Below are positions 33,885 to 45,430 of a stretch of 64,000 nt of DNA, one piece after another. Position 1 is the first letter of the stretch. Every line of letters begins with the position of its first letter. The DNA lies in NCBI GenBank assembly GCA_030549495.1, contig JAUIRK010000509.1, positions 1,548,501 through 1,612,500 of the forward strand, given 5' to 3'. This stretch comes from Nectonema munidae (taxonomy: Eukaryota > Nematomorpha > Nectonematoida > Nectonematidae). Under the pieces are notes generated by a model, which worked only from the letters and a program-made list of their open reading frames with translations, was not told the DNA's origin and searched no databases. Both the position numbers and the translations under genes were made by a program.

Positions 33885-34433
33885 TCAAAAAATATTTATT
33901 CTTTTTAAATATATCGTTGGCTCCGTTTTGTATATGCATGATTTTATAAAAAATTATTAGAGACTAGGTTTATCTTTCTATTCTAAAAGTAACAGGAGCC
34001 AACAATATATTTAAAAAGAATAACAATTTTTTTGATTTGAACATTTTTCGATTGATTACAGAATTTTATTATTTAAAATCGTGTAAATTGCAAAAATATA
34101 AGTAATAACTTTTGTAACATCGTATGAGGTAGTAAAATATGAACAGAAAGTTTCATATTTTTTGATTTTTTAAGGAATATTTTTCGATTCTTTGATTACA
34201 CAATTTTATTTTGGTTATTTGACAAGGATATTAGTTAATATCGTGAAAAAATTGCAAAAAAATAACTTATGTAGCATCGTCTCCCCGAATGAGGTATATC
34301 AAATCTTACATCTAGCAAAATATGAACAGAGTTGAACATTGTCTCCCTACATGGAATAGAAACCATCGTAGTATACAGGTTGGAGATGACACTCAAGTTG
34401 TCTACCCGCGTTCAACCGTACAGGTTATGAGAA
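33885..34433. mobile_element. Foldback element copy (b), centre and right arm
   Basis: It starts with the central hairpin (33890-33925 against 33995-34030, TTTTTAAATATATCGTTGGC and its complement), continues through the right arm (GCATCGTCTCCCCGAATGAG) and one minisatellite-like unit (CGTAGTATACAGGTTGGAGA), and ends with TCTACCCGCGTTCAACCGTA, CAGGTTATGAGA, the exact complement of the terminus at 24330. The left arm is missing. Confidence 0.75.
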
Positions 34434-34559
34434 TACATCATTACATAACAGAGAAGAGTTTTCTAAACTCTTCATACTGAAAAAATATTTCTTCAATCCT
34501 GCTTTGCAGAGGTTGGCGTAACCAATGAGCTTTCAATCTTTTGAACTCCGTAGTCTTTC

Positions 34560-35600
34560 CCTCCACACCCGCCATTCCATCATGAAATCGATTCAAGTGA
34601 ACTTTGGATGGCAGGTAAGATATAACAATCTCTTATTTTTCTACCTATCGTGTTGCATAAAAAATTTTTAAGCGTCGTGTTCTGGAGGACTCTGGACATT
34701 CTAGGTTTAAGGTTTGGAATTCTTTTACAAGATTCATTGAAGGAAACTGTAACGCTGTTCATGAGTGTGAATGCTTTTCTAACATGCCAAAGATAAGTTG
34801 AGGCACAATGCAAATAAGTAGCATAAGGATACTTCGTTCTTATATGATTTTGAAAAAAAGGCCCTACCATGAAATTACTATCAATATTGTTACCTTGATA
34901 GCTGTAGCAAAACCAAGAAATCTTTCGTGTAAATTCGACTTATGAAAATACCTCAACATATGATTATTTGCTCCTCTTTTGAAGGATCTGTTGTCTGCTA
35001 AAAGCCTGAAGTATTTTCCCTCATTTATCTGGGAAGATATCTCATTTTCAATAACATTAGAATTCCGTTTATTTTGGAGTAGGTAGCATTTTTCAGAGCA
35101 AATTGAAAATGCGTTTGAGAATTTCGTCGTTGTGCTCGGAAGTCTCTACAATCAACTTCTTCAATGCTCCATGATCTTGATGACCTCTAAAGCTGCAAAA
35201 ATTATTTTCAATATCGATCTATTTTCTTTCTTTTTCTATTGAAGACTGGCATTTCAATTGCATTGCAATATCACCATGCTTTGCATATTTCTTGAAGCCA
35301 CGGCCTTCACTACGCTATCTTCGTGAATTTGTTTTTAAAGGATTTGTTAAATATTCATCTTTTCCAGTCAAATGGCATTATTTTTTGAGAGGGTATTGAA
35401 ATAATTTATTTAGTTTAACACCATGAACTTTCTTAGTTGCAAACAAGACACAAACTTTACAATAAACGCCTTGATCAAACAATGAAAACGAGAACAGATT
35501 GTATATGTCTTTAAAATGTTGCGGTCCCAAATACTTTTTCCGATTTTTATCTCCATCTTTCCTATCAGTGTATGAAGTCTGGGGGTGCTACCCACAGTGT
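34560..35600 (-). mobile_element. ZMYM/TTF-type hAT transposase remnant
   Basis: Minus-strand pieces in family order: TYTICSRFHCLIKAF (zinc-finger region, about 35530-35480), NVIENEISSQINEGKYFRLL (about 35065-35005; relatives I-Q-N-E-[IL]...K-Y-F-x-[IL]-L-A-D-E), HERFLGFATA (about 34935-34905; relatives REEFLGF), RTKYPYATYLHCAS (about 34835-34795; relatives [AK]YPxAxYVHCxxHxLNL), and LKNFLCNTIGRKIRDCYILP (about 34675-34615; relatives LC-x-TRW-x-x-R). Catalytic acidic residues are lost or out of frame. It lies in a BNIP3 intron. Confidence 0.65.
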
Positions 35601-35785
35601 ACCAAGTATTTTAAGTTTCTCATTTATAGAAAAGTCGGACTATTTATATAAAAAAATATATTTTTTATAATTAATTTCTAAATATTCAATTATCACATAC
35701 AAACTATTTAATCAAATATATATATAAATATATCAATGATATAATATAAAACAAGGATAGTTGCATTTATTTAAAAGGTTTAATA

Positions 35786-36030
35786 TTAAAAAAACAAAAT
35801 GGTTAAAATGCAGGGAGAAATTTATTAATATGTCGAACACACAAAATGTTCATAATCATACTTAAAAAGTAGAAATGAGAAAGTGAAGAGATTAGTAGAG
35901 AAAAGAGAGGCGTGTAAATAAAGATAATCCTCTTGACTTTCTCTTTCCCACTTTTAAATGTATGATTATGAACATTTTGTGTGTTCTAAATATTAATAAA
36001 TTTCTCCCTGCATTTTGACCGTTTTTTAAT
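35786..36030. mobile_element. Foldback MITE, ~245 bp
   Basis: Left arm 35786-35900 and right arm 35930-36030 are inverted copies: TGCAGGGAGAAATTTATTAA...ACACACAAAATGTTCATAATCATAC on the left reappears as its complement on the right with few mismatches. The loop (about 35895-35935) is unrelated. It has no coding capacity and no clear flanking duplication. Confidence 0.75.
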
Positions 36031-36269
36031 AAATAAGGAATATTATATCTAATTTAAAATGTTAACAATAGATAATAAAAATGAAAGAGAGAGAAGGAAA
36101 AAATTTGGTTCAGCAAATAAAAAATTATAAAGATGTCATAAAGAAACGCGTATTGATTGTGGGCAAAAAAAATTACCAGTTAAAATTCAAATAATTAAAA
36201 AAAACTCATTTATCTGATTAGATTGCATATGTTAGAAATAAAACCTATAATATGAGAAATTTGATAGCC

Positions 36270-36712
36270 CAATTATTTAGTTATATTTTACCTGGCGAGC
36301 TAAAAGTCAAAGAGTTAAATAACCGTCAGGAGCGAATCATTAATTTCTAGCTCAGTGGTTTTCAAAGTGGAATCCGCGGTGGCCTAGTCGACCCCGAACC
36401 AATTCCATGGGGACCGAGAAGGGGCGCTGAGTGAATCGTTTTGCGCAACATATTGCACCCATGTTGGGACATTTGCGATTTTTGTCAATAAGTCACATTT
36501 AAAAGAATAAATAACTTAGTCTTTGAATTGAGTACTATTTTATTCTTTTATTTCTTTCAGGCCTAATTTTATAGATGTATGTTAATGGCTTAAAAAATGA
36601 AATATGACGACTCATACATGAAATTTCGTTAAACTGCATTAACGTCTCGGGGGAAGAGGAACATAAGTGTCCTTTGTGTTTACAGCATCCACTAAACTAA
36701 ACGTTCAGCAAT
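36270..36712 (+). mobile_element. ZBED-type hAT, 5' part including start of transposase
   Basis: TTCTAGCTCAGTGGTTTTCA...GCGCAACATATTGCACCCAT (36345-36465) parallels the complement of 51960-51800 in the larger copy. At 36592 a frame begins MKYDDSYMKF, then EEEHKCPLC out of frame, the start typical of ZBED5-like hAT proteins (K-Y-D-[ED]-S-Y-[LM]-K-[FY]-G-F-T). The copy ends soon after. Confidence 0.6.
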
Positions 36713-36968
36713 GAAAAAACTTAATGAGCACTAGGCCTTCATTTTTCTCAATTCCATAAAAACTCAGATCACTCCGACAATAATAATCAATTACACTTAA
36801 CCATCCTAGACACAGTCTGCAACTACATCCAACGCACTTACAAAGAATAATACTACATTGCTTTAAAAACACCAGCCATGAAAAGACAATTAGATAGGCA
36901 AAACCTATGATATATGATTGGCTTGGAATTATTATACTATAGATTATTATTATTATCATTTTCGACAA
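36705..36968 (-). other. Hydrophobic open frame, function unknown and probably spurious
   Basis: An 87-codon minus-strand frame rich in Ile, Cys and Leu with no recognisable domain lies in a BNIP3 intron next to a hAT piece. Splice sites are not evident. I include it only because it is a longer frame in an otherwise empty interval. Confidence 0.15.
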
Positions 36969-37153
36969 AGAATATCTTAATGATGTGGAGAACTTGAAGA
37001 AAAACTGTTTAAATTTATCTTAGTCCTTTTAAACTATTCAATTAAATCTCTATCATTTTCTCGATAAATTTTATTACAGTAAAGACAAGTTGATTCAAGA
37101 CAATAATAATAATTAATGTACGAGTAAAACAAATTTATTAAAAAGAAGCTTAC

Positions 37154-37218
37154 TTTGGCGGTACCTGTTCAATGCGACTTGAGTAGTCCCAAATCCATTG
37201 TGTGTTTTTTAACTTTTC
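37154..37218 (-). CDS. BNIP3: BNIP3, exon with conserved WxWD-SSR-PPK block
   Basis: A 65-nt exon between AATCTAG| (acceptor 37220-37219) and GCCAAA|GTAAGC (donor). It begins in phase 0 and ends in phase 2. It reads EKLKNTQWIWDYSSRIEQVP plus P and the first two bases of Lys. Human BNIP3 here reads ...[20 protein letters not shown] (recalled), so the most conserved cytosolic block of the family, next to the BH3-like region, is nearly identical. The phase-2 end joins precisely to the exon at 33152 to complete PPK. Confidence 0.92.
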
Positions 37219-37436
37219 CTAGATTGAATTGAAAAATGACGAAAATCAATGTATATAAAAATATGAAAAATTCAAATTTTAGTACTTTAATTTAATATAT
37301 ATATATATGTGTGTATGATATAACGAATGTAAACAAATAAAAATATAAAAAGATCAAAAAATTAATAAGCTATAGTTTTTCAAATGTCAAAAAAAATTCA
37401 TGAACTTTGTATAAAACACATAATATAGAATTATTT

Positions 37437-38177
37437 CTGATATCCTGTAAGGTTGAACACGGGAAGACAACTTCTTTTTGTCATTCTCAACTAGACAAGA
37501 TAGACAAGGTTAGCCTTTCTGTTAATATTTTACTAGATGTAAGATTTGATATATCTCATTCGGGGAGATGTGACCAAAATGATCTGTGGACAAGGTTAAA
37601 CTTTCTGTTCATATTTTGCTATTTGATATATCTCATTTGAAAGACGATGTTACAAAAGTTATTAACTATATTTTGCAATTTGCACGATTTTAAATAATAT
37701 ATTTGTGAATTAATCAAAATAAAATTCTGTAATCAAAGAATGGGAAGATATTCTTTAAAAAAAAAAAATATTTATTCGTTTTAAATACATCATTTGATCG
37801 CGGTATTTTTAGAAAACCTTGTCTATCTAATCATTTTTATCAAACTATGCATATAGGAAACTAAAAGTAACGGGAGCCATAAGAATAAATAATTTTTGAT
37901 TAATTGAAAAATGTGTTATTTAAAATGGTGTGCATCGCAAAAATATAAGGAATAATTTTTGTAACATCCTCTCCCCTAATGAGATTTTGTGACATCGTCT
38001 TCAAAGAAGTTCAAATCTTACATTTAGCAAAATATGAACAGAAAGTTGAAACTTGTCTTCCTAATCATTTGTATCAAAAGATGCACATAGCAAACTATGG
38101 AATTGAAACCACCGTAGTATACAGATTCGGAATAACAAACAAGTTGTCGAACCACGTTAAACCTTACATATTATGAG
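37437..38177. mobile_element. Foldback element copy (c), both arms present
   Basis: The left terminus ATATCCTGTAAGGTTGAACA, CGGGAAGACAACTT and right terminus AAGTTGTCGAACCACGTTAA, ACCTTACATATTATGAGA are inverted repeats of about 35 bp. The arms remain inverted copies for about 350 bp (ATATTTTGCTA...GATGTTACAAAA blocks on both sides) up to a centre near 37795-37860. It is the only copy here with both tips. The 28-bp minisatellite has decayed to single unit-like text at 38110-38130. It lies in a BNIP3 intron. Confidence 0.78.
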
Positions 38178-38179
38178 AT

Positions 38180-38600
38180 TACATATATTCATAAACATTA
38201 CAGCCAATCAGATGGTTTCTATGAAATAAAACCGCAATTTCCAAATTTTTGGTTTTGAAAATTGATTCGGTGTTTTCAATATTTATGTAAAATATTGTTT
38301 GAAAAGAAAGTATTTTTGTTGGTCCACAAATCAAAGAATTGCTCAAAGATGTGAACTTCAAAGCAACACTAGATAAGATAGAGTTCTCTGCTTGGGATGC
38401 TTTCACTTGGATTTGTGATAATTTTTTGGGTACAAGAAAGCTATCGATCACAAGGATGACATCAAAAATCTTTTGAAATATTACCCAGAAATGAGTAATG
38501 AGCTGGTTGTCAATAAAGGTTCACTTTTTGGACTCTCATGTGGATTTTTGGCAGAGAGTGTCTGATGAATATGGAGAGAGGTTTCACCAAGACATTAGTG
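38180..38600 (+). pseudogene. Fossil of an arthropod repeat-borne gene (FHQDI family)
   Basis: Plus-strand text includes FSAWDAFTWICDNFLG (about 38370-38420) and, after a break, SDEYGERFHQDIS (about 38558-38598). I recall a repetitive uncharacterised protein family in arthropod genomes with ...AW.SF..V..NFLG... and SDEHGERFHQDI.. . Its function is unknown to me; copies are usually transposon-like. The remnant is damaged and is cut at its right end by the LTR-element fossil. Confidence 0.5.
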
Positions 38601-40255
38601 CGATGGTAATTTCAAAGTTCAATTATAACAGCCATTCACACAGAATGTACTTTTTATATAACTATGACATTTCGCACACGCTAATTACTTACATTTATTA
38701 TTAGTATGGTACTTTGTTACAGATCAAAAATCAGCTAGATTTATGTTTGATGATACTCATATTCTAAAATAAAAAGTGAGCAAATTAATAGGTGAGGAGT
38801 GAAGTTAGCGTATTTTAATTTCAATATAGTTTATTGATAAGGAAATAAAATAGCCGACATTCTGTCGTGTAATTGTTCTTCCATTATTAATTATTCTCGT
38901 AGGTTGGAAGAAATCCATAATGAACTATGCCATCCAGGAATTTCAAGAATGGCGCATTTTATCCGATCAAAGAATCTCCCCTTTTCAATGGAAGATATAA
39001 AAAAGGTGTCTCTTAATTGCCTCACTTGCTTACAACATAAACCAAACATTTTATCAACCAATCAAAACTAATCATATTTAAGTCAATCAGGCGTGGGAGC
39101 GATTGTCTATACACTTCAAGGGCCCTTTACCATCACGCAGCAGCAACAGGTACTTATTAGTTATAATAGACGAATACTCACGTTTTCCTTTTTGCGTTTG
39201 AAACAAAAGATACATCAAGCCGCAGCGTTATCGCTTGCTTAACACAGTTGTTCTGTATCCTCGGCTCTCCTGCTTACATTCACTCGGATAGAGGATCTTT
39301 GTTCCTTTCTAAAGATTTGCAATCGTTCCTGACGAGTTATGTTGTATGACAAAGTAGAAGGGTGGAAAGCTGTAATGGAGTTCTCTTTAAGGCAATTGAA
39401 TGTTATTTACATTCCAAAAAGTTACACTTATCTGATTTGGAGGCTGCAATTCCTATGGCACTGCACAGCATGCATTCATTCCTTTCAACGGCAACAAACG
39501 AAACTCCACATGAAAGAATGTTCTAGTTTCAAAGGCAAACATCCAATGAATATCAACTCCCAAAATGGCTCGATTCATCTAGTCAAGCACTTCTAAAGAA
39601 ACATGTTAATTCTAAATACAATCTGGATGTTGAGGTAGCAAAGTTAATGCACGTTAATCCACTTTATGCCAAGATCAAAAACTCTACAGGAACGAGATGC
39701 CTGTTCCTCTACGACATTTAGCTCCGTTTGAAGTCAGAGAAAATGCAGAGAAAGAGCCTTCACCTGACAAAGAAAAACAACAAAGTTCAGAGGAATCCTT
39801 GGAAAACTCCGAAGAAACTATCATCAATGGAAATGATAGCCAAATATGCTTTCCAGCCCACGATCAAGAACGTCTCCTTGTACGACGCTCGCAACGGGTC
39901 AGGAAACCACCAGATAGGTTTACCTTTTAAAGATGCGGCAAATGTGGTAGATTCAAGGTTCAATTATAACAGTCATTCACACAGAACGTACTCTTTATAT
40001 AAGTATAGCTTTAAGACATTTCGACACACTAATTACCTACATTTATTCTATCCCTGAGGTACACTGTAAACTCACAAATATGTATACATATATACATTAT
40101 ACACGCATAAAATACCTCTGGATTTGTCGCACCTTCGTTTTTCGTGATGCAATTGTTTTCTCTAATAAAATACTTTCTACTTCTTAAATTCATCTCACAA
40201 CGGTTACCTCTCTACTAATTTTGCTGGTAGGCTACCCTTTTACGCCGCTATATTT
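38601..40255 (+). mobile_element. Ty3/gypsy-like LTR retrotransposon fossil, pol 3' part
   Basis: Parts in order on the plus strand: a ~100-bp segment at about 38604-38703 repeated at about 39949-40047, which probably represents remains of the two LTRs; an integrase zinc-binding region with NELCHPGISRM (about 38905-38940) and a Cys-x2-Cys; integrase-core text near 39150-39320; and a pol C-terminal end with RRSQRVRKPPDRF (about 39885-39925) just before the right LTR-like copy. gag, protease and RT are not seen. The element is broken in several places and looks old. It sits inside the FHQDI-family remnant. Confidence 0.6.
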
Positions 40256-41447
40256 TGGACAATTTATTAATTTGATTGGTTAGTTACACTTAATCCTTGA
40301 GAAACTTTACTCATTCATTCGTCAAAGTATCGACAAGAGCGTTTAGTTATTGTGTGGAGTTAATTTTTTTCTCACACTGAAAAATGTAGTAGCTGATTCT
40401 ACATAAAGCGTGAACTTGGGTATAGTTTTAGTATAAAGTTTCATACCTATTTTACTAAAATTTATTTTATATTTTAATAAAACCATTGTCAATCCTCAAA
40501 TAAAAATGTTTACTTATTTTATTTATTGCGCGTTATATTAATATGTTAAAGTTCATTTACAAAAATGTGAAGTAAAACCTCTCTTTCCCTTTCCCGTTTA
40601 CAATTTCTATGCATATAAAGAGAAAGGGAGAGAAATCGTTTCTTAGCTTTAAAAAAATATAATTATGCAACAACACATTCGTTCGCGAAGGAACAACTGT
40701 TCGAACAAATATATCCACTCGGCGAATCGTCTAGCGATGATATGTTTGCGACGAAGTGTCCGTCAATAAAATGACCGAGCACCAAATTCTCGAGGTTCAT
40801 TTTGCGTTCTTCTTTATAACAAAAAATGACTTACTCCCGAAAAAGCCAATATCAAAAAATAGGTAATTTTTTTCAAAGTAGCCTAGCTTATGTCCCCCAC
40901 AAAAAGTAGTGCTTTCTAATGATACTATATATGATTTTAAAAATATTTACATCAGAATGTTATGCTTTTTGCGAAAATTGGTGACAAAATTTTTCAACAA
41001 GTTTCAGTGAAATAATAGTCAATAATGAAAAACTACGAAGTAGCTTTTAGTAGTAGCTTTCAATTGATGCATATATCATTATGGATAATATTCTAAATTA
41101 TATTAAACTTTCTTCATTAAAGAAAAGAACTGTCAAATTTTGAAAAGTTATATATAATTATTCTTATTTTTATTATTGCGTATATATAAACTTATCTATC
41201 AAATATATCCAAAGATATATAGATGTATCCAGGCAAGGCGAGAGGGAGCAGTTGACCCCCTAAAATTTTGAGAGTAATAATAATCCCAGAAAAATTTAGA
41301 AAATATTCACGAATAATTATAATTATGTTATGAATCTAGATAAATATATGAATTGTCTCACTAATTTTGAGATATAGAGAACATAGGATATAGACATTTA
41401 GGCACTATGATCGTAATCTTTTTAGATTTAATTTTTAGATTTAACTG
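40256..41447. other. BNIP3 intron segment with CGGACA-type motif cluster
   Basis: Mostly AT-rich. At 40685-40790 a GC-richer patch (complement: GACGGACACTTCGTCG, ACGATTCGCC) resembles the short CGGACATTT.GTCGA repeats seen in several arthropod elements; another trace is at 45928-45958. Nothing else is supported. Confidence 0.3.
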
Positions 41448-44118
41448 CTTTAGCGGCAACCTCTTTATAGTGGGCACTGAAATATCCCTCGCATAAAATT
41501 ACTGTACTATAGACCCCATAGCGGCCACTTGTCTAACACGGCGAGTGACCACTCACTAACGGGGCTAATGGCTACACATATTGTGAAAAAGCATCTTGAT
41601 AAGCGATTAGTACAGAGAAGAGGAAGTAAGCGATACTAACTCTTCATGGTGAGAATTTTATTCAATCCATTCGATGTTACAGTGTAATGATGAATCTTCA
41701 CAACTCTCAGATGACTCCCGACATTGTAAAATCTCTCGGAAGTCGCAATCGACTATCGTTAGAAAAGAAGATAGAAGTGATCAAGATGCAGGACGAAGAC
41801 AAGTTAAGAGCCTGTTTCATCACCGAGAAGCTTTCACTCAAGAGCATCGCTGCGAGAAGACTCAAATCCTAAGCATATTAAAGAGGAAGCGGGAGTGGAT
41901 GACGAGTTTGAAAGCAACGTAGCACTCAACCGCAAGCAAAAGTTACAAAAAACAACAAATCATGAATTAAATGGCATTCTCTATCAATGGTTTAAAGAGA
42001 CGGCCCGGATTCCTTCAGTGAATGGTTCTCTTCTTCAGGAGAAGGCACGAAAGGAAGCACTGCAGCTAGAACTCCGCAACTTCAATGAATAAAACGGTGG
42101 GCTAGAAGCTTTCCGTAGCCGACAGAACAATATTTTTGGCAAAATGAACAGGGAGAGTCGATAGGGTTCTTATAGACAACAGTAAGCAGAGACTGCCCGA
42201 ACTGTGCGTCGACTATCAACTCCGTGACATCTTCAACATGGATGAAACTGGGCTTTTCTTCGAGGTATTTGTTGGCTCCATACTTCACTTCAAAGGGACA
42301 GACTGTTCTGAAGAAAAACGCTCAAAGGAGCGCATCACTGTCATGTTGTGTGCTAATGCCCTAGAAAGAAAAGAAACCGGCGATGGTCAACCACATTAGA
42401 ATCCAACGTGAGATCTCTTCGTCGACTATCATGGAAATAAGAAAGTCTGGATAACTAGTAATCTTCTTGAACTCTTTATAACAATGCTCAATAAAAGGAT
42501 TTCATGGCCAACGTCGAAAGATCTTCAAATTGTTGTTGTTGTTGCCCCCAAGTTTAACTATCTCGTTATTAGTGCAATCTATCAGTTCAAAAAAGAAAAG
42601 AATTTTTATTAGAACTCAGAAAGTATATCCATCGCTGGAAATACTCACAGGGAAAAATATAGAACTTTTGTTACACTTTCGAAGAAGTACAGCCAGCATA
42701 CATAAAAGCCAACGTTATGTACTGCAGACGTTATGTGTAGGCTTCTACTTATTGCTTTTTATATAAATATATATATAAGCTTTAAATCCAAGCTTATAGC
42801 TTCCTCACTTAACATGTAAGTTTACTACCTCGCATGACTTTGACCATAAATGAAGGGGTTTAAGTGTTGTATGGATGTGTGAGCGGTTGAAGAGATGGTG
42901 TATATTGTGTATGTGTTGATTGCAAAGTGCACAGGGCGAATTCATATATGTTTTTGGATCAATTACGGTGATTTGTTAGCTCTAAATTTTGCAAGTGTGT
43001 GTCTTGTTTTGATGGCCAGTCTTTGTTCTTTTGTATCAATTGGTGGACAAATGTTTATGACTTTATTAGGTTTAAGTATAGAAAGATAGTCTGCTTATGT
43101 GTGAATTATTTTACTGACCTTTGTTTGATTTTGATGATCTTATTTTCCAAAAAAAATCAATTTAAGCATCCTCATGCTGGCTCCTTGTCACTGCCTCCTA
43201 GAGTTGGCGAACGTAAAACTGGTCTTCCTCCTTCCTAACAGCTTGTCCATCAAGGATCATCCTATATTCCAATGAATCATCCATCAAACGGAACCAGAAC
43301 CAGGAGTAACAGCTCATGATCTCATGCGCCGTACCGATGTTCTCGAGGTCATCTACTGAGTTGACCGATCATGGAAGGACACCAACGTTGAAACAATTCA
43401 AGTGTTTTCGAGAGTGTGGTATCGGTCATCAAGACATCGAAGATGAGGTCGAGCAAAAGCAAAAAGAACAAAGTGATGGACTGGAAGTTTGTGCAGAAAG
43501 GAGCCGTAGATGTTCTTAGAAGACTTCATGACAATCGACACTTAACAAGCGACAACTGAACGTCATGAGGCTTTAACTGTTGAGGATTTTGAGCGTCGGT
43601 TTGAATCCAACCAAAAGAATGGTGAAGTAAGGAAAAAAGAGTTACAGATCAGACAGCCCTAACACAGGCACGAGAGTCTTATAGATGTCAATAGAAGCAT
43701 TGCTGATACCCGAGCATTTGAGTCAGCAAAGGCTTCACTGAGATACTAGAGAGGTGCACGGACTTAGAAGAAAGAGTCTAGGGAGAATGTTAGCGACAAA
43801 GACATTAGGCGAGATAGACCACGATGTTCGATTTCTTCAAGGTTTGACGTTAGTCCTCACTCAAAACCCAATGGGGCTTTTTAGCGCCAATAGTTACAAA
43901 ACGGCCCTTTTTAGAGGCAATATGACACCGAGTGAGATACGTCCCCTTTGTGGTTGCACAAGCAAATTTGTTAGCTGTTTTATAGAACTAAATACAGTAT
44001 TTTGTTATTAGGCAATACAAACTTTGAATTTGAAAATAGTCGCTGGCATGTGTACTGGGGCCACCTGTCAATAGTGGCCCCTTTTGTCGTTTCCATTGAG
44101 TGGCTGCTATAGAAAGCA
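41448..44118 (+). mobile_element. Tigger/pogo transposon, decayed but near full length
   Basis: Left terminal text CGGCAACCTCTTTATAGTGG (41454) and right terminal text GAGTGGCTGCTATAGAAAGC (44098) are imperfect inverted repeats in Tigger style. Plus-strand protein pieces: RNRLSLEKKIEVIKMQDED (CENP-B N-terminal HTH, about 41740), ELNGILYQWFKETARIPSVN (second HTH, about 41965), FNMDETGLFF (first catalytic Asp, about 42232), KERITVMLCANA (about 42326), KVWITSNLLELFITMLNKRI (about 42440) and, after an interval, TPTLKQFKCFRECGIG (C-terminal block, about 43385). There are many frameshifts. It lies in the BNIP3 intron between the 44292 and 37218 exons. Confidence 0.72.
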
Positions 44119-44291
44119 CGATCTGTTCTCACTCTTGCATAAACCAAAGTTATATTATTAAGCCGTTTTAATAAATTACCCAAAATTAATTAAAATTTTA
44201 TTAAATTTAAATATATCTACGTTCAAAAAAGTAAAATGGCATCAATGAAAAGTTTATTATTAAATATTAAAGTTTAAAAGATACAAATTAC

Positions 44292-44346
44292 CTTGTAATC
44301 AACTTCATCTCTTTCCAAAAATTCAACATCATTTTGAAAATTTGAT
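44292..44346 (-). CDS. BNIP3: BNIP3, short acidic exon
   Basis: A 55-nt exon between CTTTTCAG| (44348-44347) and TACAAG|GTAATT (donor 44291-44290). It begins in phase 2 and ends in phase 0, reading (x)SNFQNDVEFLERDEVDYK. The next exon starts EKLKNTQWIWD. Human BNIP3 before its WIWDWSSR block reads ...EDDIERRKEVESILKKNS (recalled), so the acidic, Glu-rich character and position fit. It is identified by splice signals and phase agreement on both sides rather than by strong sequence identity. Confidence 0.75.
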
Positions 44347-45054
44347 CTGAAAAGTTTTATTAAATTAAATAGGCTTTAAAAATAATTTAAACACAATATT
44401 CAAATATTTGTGAATTGTAATCAAAAAACGTGAAAAAATAATATTAAGTCATATTGATTCTATAATTCTATTATATAAAGAATGAGGAAAAAACTATGCC
44501 TATCTTAAACACTTTTTCATTCTCTATATTTTTTCTAATAACCTTTTACATACTTCATGTATAAAAATTTTTTTGCTTATAATTTGATTATTTTAAATAC
44601 TTTAAACATTTCTCTCTTTTATTTTATTATACATCAGATGGCAATAAAAATATGAAAAAAATATTTTTATTTTACCACTTGGTTGATTTTTGAAAGTTTC
44701 CAACTTATACAATTTTCGATTTTAATACTTCATCTTCAAAAAATATATTATACTGATTAAGAAAATGTAAAAAAATTAGTTTCTACATTAAATACTTTTT
44801 TAGGACTAAACTTAAAAAAATCGCAACTTTGAACCAGAACAAATGAGAAATCATTTAAATAATTTCAAATAAATTCCATATTTAAAATCAGCGTATCAAA
44901 CTCTATCAGTATATATTTTTAAATTTTCAATTTTTTTAGGCTCTTATGAGGCCTAAAATTATGATTTCACATATATTCAACAAGTATTATATATTTTTAC
45001 AACCCTTCATCATATTTAATCACTTTAATGTTTTTTTAGAAAAAAATGCGTTTT
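44347..45054. other. AT-rich BNIP3 intron segment
   Basis: I see no coding frame, repeat end or regulatory element that I can support. Confidence 0.3.
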
Positions 45055-45430
45055 TTGTTTAAAAATTTACTTAAGCACGGATTTCTAACAGGTTCTTCAT
45101 AGATATGCATACTATTACAATTTATATCTTTATGGATAAAATATGGTTTTAAAATTTAAGCTGGGATTTCGTAGAACATCTCTAAAAATTAATAACTATA
45201 CACCACTTATACCCTTATGGATAGAAATTCACCATTTGTAAATTAACTTCAAACGGAGATTTCCAAGAACACCATTATGGATACATACTCCTATCGACAA
45301 AGTTAGAGTTGGGATTTCATAGAAAACTATGGATAAACTTTTTTATACTCGCTTTTAAAAATTTACTGGAAGCGGGGATTTTGTAAGATATTGATAGTCG
45401 CTAAATTATTATCCATACACTTTCAATGGT
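45055..45430. repeat. Degenerate ~90-115-bp tandem repeat
   Basis: Blocks of the form AAAATTTA...GGGATTTC...TAGAA...TTATGGATA recur about four times (GGATTT near 45077, 45166, 45260 and 45315). Spacing varies and identity is low, so it is an old array or a repeated simple-sequence derivative. Confidence 0.4.
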
